A DNA stretch of 64,000 bases from Manihot esculenta (lineage: Eukaryota > Streptophyta > Magnoliopsida > Malpighiales > Euphorbiaceae): contig NC_035166.2 in NCBI RefSeq assembly GCF_001659605.2, positions 22,379,457 to 22,443,456 of the forward strand, given 5' to 3'. A program made the translations under genes and the position numbers. Shown here in pieces: positions 1 through 11,379 of the stretch (within the stretch, counting starts at the first letter, position 1; each line of letters starts with the position of its first letter). Below the pieces are notes generated by a model. The model had not been told where the DNA came from, did not search any database, and was given only the letters and a program-made list of their open reading frames with translations.

Positions 1-56
1 CATAGTAATTTCTATGCTGAAACAGTATCACATGGTCTTTGCTTCATCTTCTGCAG

Positions 57-116
57 GAATTATAACTGATTATTCATCAGCTGCTTGATCAGTCTGCATT
101 TTATTTTTTTGAGAAA
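57..116 (+). other. 5'UTR exon of the SNAP33 gene (3' part)
   Basis: A pyrimidine-rich stretch ending in CTGCAG at 51-56 looks like a 3' splice site, followed by 60 bases of leader to the ATG at 117. The same junction and leader (CAG then GAATTNTAACTGATTAT) recur at 2511-2572 in the tandem copy. This supports both the junction and the common origin of the two loci. Confidence 0.6.
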
Positions 117-1926
117 ATGTTTGGTTTGAGAAAAACTCACTTGAAGACTGGCAAACACACCAAGGTTGACACCGAATGTCCTGATCCTCCCCGTTCTAAC
201 CCTTTTGATTCTGATGACAAGTTGGACAATAAGCAAAACGTTAAAACTTCAAGGAAAACTTCTTCAGAACCCAGTATGATTACACCAAATATTAGTACCA
301 GTCCTTTTGATGATGATGAGGAAAGGGGAACATCTTCTTCATCTTTGTATTCTCTCAGTTCAGCTGCAAAATACAAGTACAAGAATGATTTCCGTGACTC
401 AGGAGGACTAGAGAACCAATCAGCACAAGAATTGGAGAATTATGCTGTATACAAGGCTGAAGAGAATACAAAGGCTGTCAATGGCTGCCTGAAGATTGCA
501 GAGGAAATCAGAGAGGATGCTGCCAAAACGTTGATCACTTTGCATCAGCAGGGGGAGCAAATTATCAGGACTCATAATGTTGCAGTTGAGATGGATCATG
601 ATCTCAGTCGGGTATGACTTCTGTTTTCCAAGTCTAAAATAACTTGAGAAGTTAACATTTACAAAAGGAAAAAGAAGAGCATACTATAGAGAAGTCTCCC
701 ATTTCACTTAGATTTTCATTCCTAATAACATGTTGAAATTTGGTAGAAGCTTGATTCTGTTTTGTTACATCATTTTTCCTTTCAGATGATTGTCTTGAAT
801 TGCCGAATATCTTGGTGTATTAATCAACTGATTTACAGATATGTTTCCATTGATAATTTTTTTCGCTTTGATCAAATGTAGATCAAGTTGATTTACATAA
901 ATGATGCTGATGGCTAGAAAATCCCGTTATTGTTGATCATATCCTATGTCTTTCTGTTTACCCCTTGATTGAAATCTATCATTCTTAAATGTTTATTTAG
1001 TTGTTCTTTTTGTGTGGATTGTTAATATTGTCAAAGGATGGTAGGACTTGATGGATGACATTATTGTAGTGTTCTACCATTTCTCTTGTGGACTAGGAAA
1101 TTTCATTTCTGGTGGCTTGGTGATCATTTGTCATCTATGGATATGTTGGTGTTGTTTCTGGCTCTCTCTAAGAGGAAAATATTCATGGTTATTTTGATTA
1201 TGATTTCAGGGAGAGAAGCTTCTAGGGAGTCTTGGGGGCATTTTCTCTAGAACTTGGAAGCCAAAGAAGACTCGTCCTATTACAGGCCCTATCATCACAA
1301 GAGGTTACTTTTCTTTTCTTTCCTTTTCTTTTTTTCTTGTCACGTGCTGATGAATATTCATTTTCAGAATTTAAAATTATACAGGTTTATGAACATTTAA
1401 GCAGAAAAAGGGTTAAATATGTGATTTGTTTTATTTTACAGATGATTTTCCCAAAACCAGAGGTAGCGACCTGGAGCAGAGGGAGAAGTTGGGATTGAAT
1501 TCTGCACCCAAGGAACGGTCAAACACTCGAAAACCATTGCCTGAACCTACCAATGCATTCCAGAAAGTTGAGGTTTGTGTTCTTTTTTAATTTCTTAAGA
1601 ATATTGACTTATGTTTAATCAATATGTTTTGTTAATATGGGATTATGTTAAAACAGATGGAAAAAGAAAAGCAAGATGATGCACTTTCAGATTTGAGTAA
1701 TCTATTGGGAGAGCTGAAGGATATGGCTGTTGACATGGGGACTGAAATTGAGAGGTTAGTTGGTTGTTAACGTGATCCTTTCTTGAATTAATCCATCAAT
1801 GAGTAATGGATTTACTGTGACTTCAGGCAAACCAAAGCTCTGGATCATTTCGAGGATGATGCGGATGAACTAAATTTCCGTGTTAGAGGCGCAAATCAAC
1901 GTGGCCGTCGTTTGCTGGGAAAGTAG
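117..1926 (+). CDS. SNAP33: SNAP33-type t-SNARE (SNAP25 homolog), intact, 5 coding exons
   Basis: Qb+Qc SNARE that pairs with a syntaxin (Qa) and a VAMP (R) to drive vesicle fusion at the plasma membrane and cell plate; this role is family knowledge. Coding exons are 117-611, 1210-1303, 1442-1572, 1657-1754 and 1827-1926. All have GT-AG borders and compatible phases, giving 305 residues, close to the usual ~300. The N-terminal third is polar and carries the DPPRSNPFDSDD stretch. The first SNARE helix spans about residues 100-165 (ENYAVYKAEENT onward). The second is in the last two exons (LSDLSNLLGELKDMA, then EIERQTKALDHFEDDADEL), ending RRLLGK. No membrane anchor is seen, as expected for plant SNAP33. 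An AG at 55-56 followed by a non-coding leader to the ATG suggests a 5'UTR intron acceptor. A degraded tandem copy follows directly. Confidence 0.95.
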
Positions 1927-2359
1927 AGTGCAGGTTGAATGGAAAGAACATAGACCTGGTACAGGATCTTCTTTGATTTTCCATGAAATAAGACTTTATC
2001 AAGAGTGGTGCTTCCAAAGAGCTTGAAGTTGTAGCGCTCGATATCATAATACAGATTCATTGTAGATAACAGTGTGATCATAAAAAACTGGCTCATCTCC
2101 ATAAACTATGATATGTGGAGGAATCAATAAAAAAACATCAATTCAAATGCGATATCTAATTGTTACTGTTGGTATGTAAAATACAATTGATTGGACTCTC
2201 GAATTTGGAGTATCTTACTTTCATAGGCTTAAACAAGCAATCCATATTTCACCATAAAGGGCACACGTACATCTCCATGCATGGAGAAAAGGTTTCTTCG
2301 TTTGGGCATATATACTTACTTGGTTCAGTCCTTTACGCGATCTCCTCCGTCTCTAACAC

Positions 2360-2366
2360 TATAAAT
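2360..2366 (+). promoter_or_regulatory. TATA box of the SNAP33-derived short gene
   Basis: TATAAAT, followed by a CT-rich stretch that is typical of a plant transcription start and leader. It lies upstream of a plausible 5'UTR intron (GT at 2425, AG at 2511-2512) and the ATG at 2573. Confidence 0.45.
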
Positions 2367-2572
2367 TCTCTCTCTCACTCCCCCTCAAAAAATATCTCAC
2401 TTTCTCTTTTCTTTACAATATCAGGTAATACCCAGATTCTCTTTTCGCTTTGTTCATACTGTTTTCGAAATTTATCCTGCTATTTCAAATGTCCTGTATC
2501 ATATTTTTGCAGGAATTTTAACTGATTATCCACAACCTGCCCGATTATTCTCATTTCATTTGTTTTGATAGA

Positions 2573-2917
2573 ATGGTTGATTTGGAGAAATCTCCCTTGA
2601 AGGTTGGCCAGGCTGACGATGAATATCTTGATCCTCCTCGTGAAGGTCCGTCCAAAGCAAAAGAAGAAGAAGAAGAAGAAGACGAAGAAGAAACAGAAGG
2701 AGACGAAGACGAAGACGAAGAAGAAACAGAAGAAGACGAAGACGAAGAAGAAACAGAAGAAGAAGAAGACGAAGGCGAGGAAGAAGAAGAAGAAGCAGCA
2801 GCAGCAGAAGAGGGAAAACCAATGCCTGGCTGGTTCTCCCAGCTGGTTGCTGCTGCAACCTATGCAAAGTTGATTATTATTAAATTAGCAAGGCGCACTA
2901 AGGCGCTGTTTGGATGA
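2573..2917 (+). CDS. SNAP33-derived short acidic protein, expression unknown
   Basis: Single open frame of 114 residues. Its 5' leader and first ~25 codons align with SNAP33 exon 1: both start Met-X-X-Leu, carry a shared Leu-Lys-X-Gly, and have Asp-Pro-Pro-Arg before the divergence point. From about codon 29 to 80 it is almost purely Glu/Asp with a few Thr, Gly and Ala, coded by GAA/GAC/GAG triplets that look like a triplet-repeat expansion. The C-terminus is different: a short hydrophobic, probably helical segment (WFSQLVAAATYAKLIIIKLA) and a basic tail RRTKALFG. None of it is a SNARE motif. A TATA box, a 5'UTR intron and the ORF look usable, so this may be a new gene made from a duplicated SNAP33. 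The alternative is a chance ORF in a pseudogene. Function unknown. Confidence 0.5.
   Translation: MVDLEKSPLKVGQADDEYLDPPREGPSKAKEEEEEEDEEETEGDEDEDEEETEEDEDEEETEEEEDEGEEEEEEAAAAEEGKPMPGWFSQLVAAATYAKLIIIKLARRTKALFG
2659..2816 (+). repeat. GAA/GAC triplet-repeat tract (purine-rich)
   Basis: About 150 bases made mainly of GAA, GAC and GAG triplets with occasional ACA and GCA, lying in frame in the 2573-2917 ORF. Imperfect longer-period copies (GACGAAGAAGAAACAGAA-like blocks) show that the expansion was not only single-triplet slippage. Confidence 0.85.
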
Positions 2918-3460
2918 TATTTTCCCATGATTTCATAATGTATGGTTTGTATCTATTGTATAGTTCTACAGTATATTGTGCTATATAATGTTTGAAAATA
3001 TATCATGGTTCTATAACCCTTCGTTAAGTGCAAGACAAAAATGCTTGTCGGATTTAACGAGGTAAATATTTAAATTATAAAAATTTACTAAAAGTCACAT
3101 AAATATAAAAAGTAAATAAACAAATGTTTAATAAATAAAACTAAAAGTAATTATATTACTTTGCTAATTTGATTAACATTCTGAGTGAAGCATTATTTGT
3201 TAATATTGAATAATTAGCCCTAGAAATATAATATCATAAGAAGTAACGATCTGTCGTTTCAAAAAGTTAACAGCAAGGAGATTGTGAATGGCAACCCGTG
3301 CTCATCCTCATCTCCAGGCCAAGCTCAAACCTCTCATTTTAATTATTAACAATATGAAAATTTATGAAATCATTGAAGACCCAAGGGCAGTGTAACTTCG
3401 TTGGAAAGCTAGACCTAGGGTTGCTGCTTTTCAGCCTTTGAGCTTACTGTTTTTTAGCAG

Positions 3461-3845
3461 GGCCTAAAGAAGAGCAAGATGATGTACTTTCAGATTTGAG
3501 AAATCTGTTGGGGGAGCTTAAGCATGGGGATTGAAATTGAGAGGGTTAATTTTTGTGGGTTTAATTGCATAATTTATTGATTTCTTTCTGATTATGCTAT
3601 TTTATCTTTCCTTCTCTTGACTCTTGAAGATGTGAGAACTTCCACTCTCTGTCTGCGTCATGAAAAATGACAAATCACGTCGCTTGATCAAACCCTTTAA
3701 TTTCTTGAGTCGGTCCATCAATGAGTGATGATTTTACTATCATTTTATGAAAATCAAAGCTCCAGATCATTTCCAGGATGATGCGGATGAGCTAAATTTC
3801 CTTGCAAAGGTGCGAATCCCAGATCTTCATTTGCTGGGAGATTGT
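3461..3845 (+). pseudogene. Degraded SNAP33 exons 4 and 5 (tandem copy)
   Basis: 3461-3544 matches SNAP33 exon 4 closely (GAGCAAGATGATG, CTTTCAGATTTGAG, then GAAATTGAGAGG). It lacks about 14 bases that code for the middle of the Qc helix, which breaks the frame. 3747-3845 matches exon 5 (CAAAGCTCNNGATCATTTC, then GATGATGCGGATGA and TTTGCTGGGA). Its 3' splice site CAG is gone and the stop region has diverged. Together with the copied leader at 2511-2600, this shows a tandem duplication of the whole SNAP33 gene, now disabled as a SNARE. No copy of exons 2 and 3 was recognised. Confidence 0.85.
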
Positions 3846-3849
3846 CGAG

Positions 3850-6050
3850 TTAGAAAAAATATTTCGCTGTAATCGGCCCATTATGAATTAAAAAATTATT
3901 TCAAAATATAAATAAATAAATTCTTTTATTAAAAATAATAAATGAAACTTATTTCTTGAAACTGAGTCCATTTAAGAATTTCTGACTGAATAATTACGCC
4001 GTTGAAAAATTATTAGCTTACACCCAACCAATCAGAATTCACCGATATAGTTGGCTCCTCTTCTCTCTCTGTTGTTTGCTCCCTGTATAGATTTGGATTC
4101 AGATTTGCCCCCATGGGTGTAGTTTTTCTTTTCCCTCTTTTTCCTCATTCCACCCTGCAATTCATAGAAGATGGTAGACTCCATTGCAGCCTTTGCTCTC
4201 GGTGCAGTTAACAAGAAAGAGGATTCTGGCTATAAAGTTAGTGGATGCAGAAATGCAAATATCTACCCTCATTTCTCATTTCCGGTGCCTCCAATTGAGT
4301 TCAACCTCGTTGCTAAAGGTTAAGGCCAGAGAGTTGATAAAGTGGGGAGAGAGAGAGAAAACAAAGTTAATCAAGTGAGCAAGTCCTTCCTATGCCCACC
4401 ATCCAATGTTAGGATTTCCTCATTTAGAGAAAATTAGACCATCATGCTATAAAACAACATTCTGGAGCATAAGTTGGTTTGCCCTTTCTCCTAAAAACCA
4501 CTGAGGTAGGCCGACTGACTTGACCTAGTCTGCCTCATGACAAGTAGATCAAAGCCCAATTTCACAGTATGGTCAAGAACAATAACACTTCCCACAAGAG
4601 CAGCATCTAAACCCAACTATTTACAAGGACTAGATCTTAATTGTTTTGCAATAAGAGCACGTACGCCCTTGGCACATCCTCTTAAGGCATGGACTTGTAT
4701 TCGTCCTCACTAACCAATATCCTCATCTCAGTAATTCAGATTTGCCATGTCCATGGAGAGGCATCTTGAGAACGGACCTTTCCTTTGTGCTTCTCCCTAA
4801 AATTTATAGGACTACAAAAATTAACACAATTCCATTGCATTCCTAAATTAAATCATGATGTTCACATTACCTAACAAAAAGAATTCAGCTCTGATAAAGC
4901 TCTACCATAACAGACCCAGAAAAAAATATATCTCCACTACGGAAGATCAACACCTTCAACTTCAAGAATGGGCTAATAATAAAAAACAAAGGGATAACCA
5001 GAGAAATGCCAAAACAGAAATTCATATAGCCTGCTTATCTCATAGCAATTATAAACAAGATTACAGTTGAAAGCCAAGAATAGTGCAAGAACACTGGAAT
5101 GTTATGCAGCAAAAAAGGTAAAAACAAGTTCAGTGGGATTAACTGCAATGCATGCAGAAGAAAAATGCCAAAACAGAGATTCTAGCCCTTGAAAATAGAC
5201 CTTAATTCAGAAGATCACCTGTCAATAGATACAAACATAGTTGATGTCTATTCACAAGCTTAGGATCCACTTTGCTCTTGCCTATTCAACCAACATTTCC
5301 TCAAACTATAATGTCAAATCTGTATGACCACCACGTTATCTAATGAGAGACACATCCCTTCCATAATTAACAGTTTAACTCCAAATAACAGTTCTTTCCA
5401 ATCACAATCTATGCTCTACAGCTGCTCAGATATCCCTGAAAAGCTGAAGCTGTTAAAGTTTCTTTAATGAACACAGCAGCAAATATCTAACGAGAAATTT
5501 TGAAATCCTTACCCAATAATGAGGTACAAAGTGGTCATCAAGAGACAATATCAACATATAGCAATATTGTCCCAATTTTGAACTCAATGATTATAAACTT
5601 ATAATGTACGAGTCACCCATTTTTTCTCCATCCAACTCATACACAATGCTTCAATATTGCATCCAAACTACAGTACAATTAGAACAAACTACATGTCATA
5701 AATTGATAAAGTTCATCAACTATTCCAGAACATAGCTGAAAACTGCAACGTTAAATTAAAAACCACAAAAAAGGGGAAAAAAATGTAAACAACTAAATTA
5801 TTACTGAAATTACCTGACTTTGGATACAATATTCCCTTCAGCTACAGAATTATAAGTTAAAATAAGCAACTAAAATTGGGAACATTAAAATCCGGACGAA
5901 TTGTTCCAAATCTCATATGCCATTCAAAACCTCACTAAAAAAGAGCTACTGCCACCAAATACAATAGCAGCTATTACAAAGTAAAATAAAGTTGCAAGCT
6001 AAATAAAATCACCACTCATTATCGTCAACGAGAGTTCTTTTTCTTTCAGT
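3850..6050. other. Intergenic region, no gene recognised
   Basis: About 2.2 kb between the SNAP33 copy and the end of the LYR gene. It has only short, composition-driven open frames (4032-4214 minus, 4184-4378 plus, 4855-5070 plus) with no family resemblance and no splice-linked partner. The right end probably holds the 3'UTR of the LYR gene. Confidence 0.5.
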
Positions 6051-6057
6051 ATTTTAT

Positions 6058-6354
6058 CTAATTAGAAAGAGAAGAAAAGGAATTGGTCTCCATGACGCTC
6101 TTGATTTTGGGGGCGTAGAGAGAGTAGACAGTAGCTTGCCTTTTAGCAACGGCGAGCTGAGCCTTACCATCGGAGAAAGCGGCGGCAATGGAAGAGGGGT
6201 CCGATAGGTTCAGGTTCTCGCGGAAAGCGTCGACGGTGCGGCGCTTCGTGTATTCTCTGATGTTGTAATCGCAGAATTGGCGGGCTGTGCGTAGAAGAGA
6301 GCGGTATAGACAGAGGATTTCGGCTCTCGAGATAGTCGACGACGAAGATGCCAT
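6058..6354 (-). CDS. ISD11: LYR-motif protein, ISD11/LYRM4-like
   Basis: Single-exon gene of 98 residues. The LYR signature (ILCLYRSLLRTARQF, residues 13-27) is followed by the conserved YNIREYTKRRTVDAFREN segment. Members of this group bind the cysteine desulfurase NFS1 and acyl carrier protein in mitochondria and are needed for Fe-S cluster assembly (established for ISD11/LYRM4). Length and the position of the LYR motif near the N-terminus match the family. The start at 6354 gives MASSSSTISRAEIL, with no long presequence, as usual for LYR proteins. The C-terminal ~30 residues (LYAPKIKSVMET onward) are less conserved. The symbol is by family resemblance. Confidence 0.88.
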   Translation of the reverse strand: MASSSSTISRAEILCLYRSLLRTARQFCDYNIREYTKRRTVDAFRENLNLSDPSSIAAAFSDGKAQLAVAKRQATVYSLYAPKIKSVMETNSFSSLSN

Positions 6355-6464
6355 TTTTTCTGCTGTATTCTCCGGAGAGAGAGTGACGCTACACCAACTT
6401 AATCTAGATTTCTCGCCGGTTATTATGTATTTGCCTACACCACGCGCCGTCGATTGTTCTGTAA

Positions 6465-6920
6465 ATAAATAAATAAATAAGAAGCCAAGCGTTAGATTAA
6501 CCCCGCAAAATTAAATTGAAATTGTATTAATTCTTTTTTAAAAATATATTAATCAAATCAAGTTAAAATTAATAAAATATATATTTACCCAAATCAAAAC
6601 ATTTAATTACTTATAGATTGGTCTCCCAGAATTTAATTTAATTGTAAATATAATTATATTCGTAAATGCATTTATGGAGTAATAAATGTATCTGCTCAGT
6701 ACATGATAAGTGTATTTGAATAAATTTATTTTTTAATTTTTAATTTTTATTTTAAAAAGAAAAATTACGTATTGGTTATAATCAAAAGCAAATAAAAAAT
6801 TGTTTACATTATTAATTAATTATATAAATAACAATATAATAATAATAAAATTATTTATAAAAATAATGAGTATAATTAATATTTTGAAATTGAGAGAGAA
6901 AGAGAGAGAGAGAGGGCACA
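6465..6920. repeat. AT-rich promoter-side DNA with AAAT and GA microsatellites
   Basis: A short (AAAT)n run near 6465-6480 and a GA-rich run near 6893-6915 flank about 400 bases of very AT-rich DNA upstream of the LYR gene. No gene is visible. Confidence 0.6.
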
Positions 6921-7088
6921 GGTGCATAACATAATCAACTAACAAATGATGCACTGCATCTTATTCTAATATCCTCTCCCTCACAACATAAGAGCGCAGG
7001 CTATAACATGCCATAATTACAATTACCACTAAATTACACTTTCTGCAACTTCATAACAATTACAAAGCTAAGTAACAACTGCAGCCAC

Positions 7089-10000
7089 TCATGCACAAGA
7101 GGGAGCATCAAAATTAGGGAATACTATGAATGAAATGGATAAAGAACTTATATATATAGGAGAATTCACATTGTTATGGACAGGATCCATTCTTGGGATG
7201 TCTCCACTTTCAGTAAGCTGTAATGGGATTCCATTTAGAACCATGGTTTCACTTCTAAGGTACCCATCTTTCGGAGTTAGATGATACTCCTCTCTGGTTG
7301 CTCCGTTTAATGTGTCGTGTCCAACCCATGAAACCGATCTCTTAAGGCCATGAATCAAAGAGCTTTCTGTCTGCATTTTCTTTTTCGTGTGCAACCTCAT
7401 TGTCATGCTATTTCGAACACTGATTATATAATCAGTCTGATTGCTTAAATTGATTAGCAGTAAGGTTATACCTGCCTGTTTAAATATATATAAACAAAGA
7501 AGGATGACAGAAGTCAAGGCATAAGTCAATTCAATGAATTATAAATATCGAGCAAGCAATCTCTACTTTGGAAGTGTACTTCCCCTCTAATTTCATGAGC
7601 CAAAAGAAGGAATTTAGCATAATTTTCTCTTCCTATGTTTTCTCTCCATTTTCCTCAAGACAAACACACTGTAAAGCTTGATTCAGCTACAGCATGAAGA
7701 TCAATATTTGCTAGGTTCCAACTCGCAAAAATTATCTTAATCATAGAAGCAATTAGCCATAGCAATTGGGACGATTGATCTCAAGGATCATATAGAGCCC
7801 CATTGCAGACCATAAGATAAAATTGAGCTTTTTATAACAGAATTCTCTAATTTTCCAATAATGTGCAACTCTCCATAGCAAATAATTTGTTTGTAAAGTT
7901 AAATCAGAATGTAGCCTTACTCGTCCTTTCGAGCAATGGGCATAAGCACGCAGATATGGTGAAGCATCGCTTCCAACAGCTAGAACACCTTTCCCCATAA
8001 GTCGATGCCACAAAAGGGCACTGTTGAGAGAACCCAATATACATAACAAGCAAAAACTTTGGATTAGAAGCATCTGACAAGAATACAAACTCTTATTGCA
8101 GGCTATTGACAGAGATATGAGAATTTTTTTATAAAAAAGAATACGTATATACTGGATCACAAGTAGATTTTAAAAATTTAAATCTACTTCGATAAATTTT
8201 AAAAAATTTTCCCATGTTTTGTCAGTAGTCCTCTATTGAATTTCCTCCCATCATCCACCCCAAATCTAAATGTAGAAAAGTAACAATAAAACAATAAATG
8301 AAGAAGCTAGTCGTATATGCTCCAAACTTTTTAAAAAAAAAAACTCTCATGCTCTTGCCTGTAGTAGTCAGGATTGGGTATGAATGTGGTTGCGTTGAGA
8401 AGACCGTAGTTTCCACCAATTAATGTTTGCCGGCAATATACCTTTGTGTGGTACTTGGCTGCCATTCCAAGCTGATCTAAGTACCTAAAAGCCATATATG
8501 AACAAAATTAAAACTACACCATCATTGCTCAATATAGAGCTATAGCCTGACAGTTAAATCCTTTTTTTCCTTTAATGGAAAGTATAAATAGAAACATTTA
8601 GCTTGCTCAAGAATACCAAAAGCTATTCACGAATGTATTAGACACACGATGACCACCACTGTTAAAGGCGCCTCCAGATTCTCCAACCCAAGCAGAAGCC
8701 CAAGGACCATTATGTTGAATGGTTTGCACAATACCACTGAATGTTTCTGATACTTTGCTCAAATGACGGGGATCTAATATCTTATTCACAAGGTTGGGAT
8801 CAACACCTGCAATGAGCAAGGAATTATGCATTTGCAAGGAAAATGGAATGATAAATAATAGTGCATTTGTCTCATAATCAACCCCAATCCATCAAAATAA
8901 AAATACTCTAAATCTGAATTTTCCGTAAACAGAGATTTCTCATTTATAAATGACCTCACCCATATTAAGACCATGAGGAGTTGAGGACTTGCCTCATAAA
9001 GTTTAAAAAGTAGGTGGGTACTATACGATCTAGAAGAGTTCCTAACCAAGAATTCCGTTGTATTGGATGATATAAGACTTTTGTACAGTTTCTATTTCAT
9101 AATAGAATCTAAGAAGTAAGAGAAGTTCTGAAAACTTATAATTAAGAGCAGTATTTCACAGTAGATACAGAGGTTTACAGGTCTTTCTAAGAGCTAATTG
9201 CCACTGATATACTGCATTATTTATTCCACAAGCAGAAGAGAACAGTAGGTTTCTGTAAGTCAATGAAAGATGACTCAAAGTATAGCATTCAACTATGAAG
9301 CTGAGTTCAAACTAATAAGTTCAAAATTGGTTATTACTCAATATTTCCTTAAATAACATTTTGAGCTCTTAACAGGCAAAAATAAATATTATTGTAAGTA
9401 TCAACTGTAAACAGATCTCAGCATCATAGTAGCTCACCTGCACCTAAGTTGTATATATGATGAGTCATGATATTGACTATGCCTGAACCTGAAACCTGAA
9501 GAAGCTTAGCATACCACTGCTGGTTATAAAATCCTCCAGGTGCTACAAGTGAAGGTTTGGAATCAGAGTTCTTGTACAAATCCTTGATAATCTCTTTAAG
9601 TTTGATCACATCTTTCCCATAGAGTTCTGCACTGACACTTGCACCAATGCCACTTCCACTCAACTCATTACCTGCCACAGAAAAAGCAGTACTAGATGTG
9701 AGGTGCAAGATAGTGATTCTAAAGTCTAAACAGAAAAGATTTGTGTAAGTTTTATACCAAATTCCCATGAATCTATCTTGTATCCTTTTGAGACAGTGTA
9801 ATTCATAAAATCATAAGCATTACTTGAATCCCACGCTCCTCCCCAAACACCCTTCCTGATCTGATGCCTACCATGGAGGGCGTTTAAGCTGAATGTCACA
9901 ATGGCCCTGCAGATGCAAGGTTAATTCACAAGTAAGCACCTGAAACCCTTCCCCAATTCCAAAGGCCCACTTTCTTTTGGAACGAGATACATGTTGATGA

Positions 10001-11373
10001 AACTTAAAAATGTTAAACCTCAAAAGGACACTAGAAGTAAAGACATGGGAATTCCTCCGGATGCCTCAAACAGAAAAGGAAAAAAGAAGAAACTTGAGAA
10101 TATGACATAACTAGTGTGAATGAGCAGGATAAATGCTCAAGTGTCTGAAAGCAATCTAGATGGTGGGAAAATTTAGTGAACAACCTGAACAAAAAAGGAC
10201 TGAAATGCTTAACTTAAAGAGAGAATTAAAGAATGAAAATATACATCACTGTGGCCAAATACAGTTTATTTGCTTGGACGAAGGCACTTGCACATCCAAA
10301 AGAGGAATATTTTTCACTTACAGGACTTCAAGATATCAAAATTCATGATGAAGTTTCAATCCAAAAATTTCAATTACTTAAATACCATTAAGCTTAATAA
10401 TATAGCAATATCATGTCTTTTACAATCATAAGTACCTTCTGCTCACATATTATGTTAGATTAAAAAAAATTGAATAGATAAAGCTGTTTCTTAATCAAAC
10501 ACTAGTGCTTTAAAAGAATAAGTTAAGTACTTCAGCATATTAGCATCAACAGTTTGTTTAAGAAAATATGAGTAAATAGTACATACATAATGATCTGACC
10601 TGATGATTGCATTGTTTTTAATTGGGAACATAAAGAAAGTGGAAATAAAGGGTTCATGTCCTAAAAACTTACCCTGTTCTACTGAATAAATGATTCAGCT
10701 CGTCCCATCGGTTCATGTGTAAACATCCCTTTGAAAATCCAAACAGCCCATCTTTCATCTTTCTAAATGGATGGCAAGTAGAATTCAAATTTCCTACATC
10801 ATAAAATACTTGGTCTTGCAAAGAACCTCCAATTCTCATCCTCAGGTACCTGAAAGCTATAAAGCCACAAAGAATACTAAATTATGTTCTATCTAGATGT
10901 TGACCACAAATAATGCAGATTCATCATGCTTCAATAGTTCTTAAACAATGATACAAACCTTGGATAGCTTTTGCTAGAAGAGGACGAGACAAGTTCTGAA
11001 AAAACCATAATAACACTATCGGATTATCAAAATTCCTTGTGTGTTTTTGTACAGTTAAAAGAATCGAAAACAAGAGCCAACTAAATTCTTCAAAAGCTGA
11101 ACAACTTCATTAGGAGGAATAGTTTCAGAGACTTACCAAATTTATGACGGATGAATAGTGCCATGGACACTGGTTGTAGTCACACTTATCATGAGGCCAC
11201 CAATCTAGGGTAGCACAAATGAAATTATCATCTGTTGTAGCAGTAGTGAGCGTCCCATCAACCACAACTGTAGCATGTTTAACATCTTGAGCAAAAATGC
11301 CAGGGAGAGAAGCCAGAAAGAAAAGCAAGGACAGACAGTATCCCATTGGGCAAATAATTATACTACTCTTCAT
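7089..11373 (-). CDS. Heparanase-like protein (GH79 family), 9 exons
   Basis: Secreted glycoside hydrolase family 79 enzyme; plant members act as beta-glucuronidases, for example on arabinogalactan-protein glycans. Exons in transcript order: 11137-11373, 10959-10995, 10673-10856, 9758-9906, 9438-9671, 8617-8806, 8359-8484, 7921-8020, 7089-7475. Phases agree throughout and give about 547 residues, normal for the family. The N-terminus is a signal peptide (YCLSLLFFLASLPGIFA). DNFICATLDWWP, RIGGSLQDQV and the acid/base EFGNEL (Glu about 205) follow. The nucleophile sits in WVGESGGA (Glu about 323). LLWHRLMGKGVL and a C-terminal beta domain come last. The upstream in-frame GTG at 11376 is not a start. 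The intron after 8359 uses a GC donor. The closest Arabidopsis relative is probably AtGUS3, an inference from wording. Confidence 0.95.
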
Positions 11374-11379
11374 CACCTC

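Noticed and set aside
2556..2867. Minus-strand frame of 103 residues, almost all Leu and Arg
   Set aside because: It is the complement of the GAA/GAC tract (TTC/CTT/CTC codons), with no splice or family support.
2604..2873. Plus-strand Lys/Thr-rich frame overlapping the acidic ORF
   Set aside because: Another frame of the same triplet repeat; the SNAP33-like start and leader belong to the 2573 frame.
11374..11376. Start of the heparanase-like protein at 11376, and similarly 46855 and 53800 for two other genes
   Set aside because: These codons are GTG, GTG and TTG; the first in-frame ATGs are 11373, 46849 and 53794.
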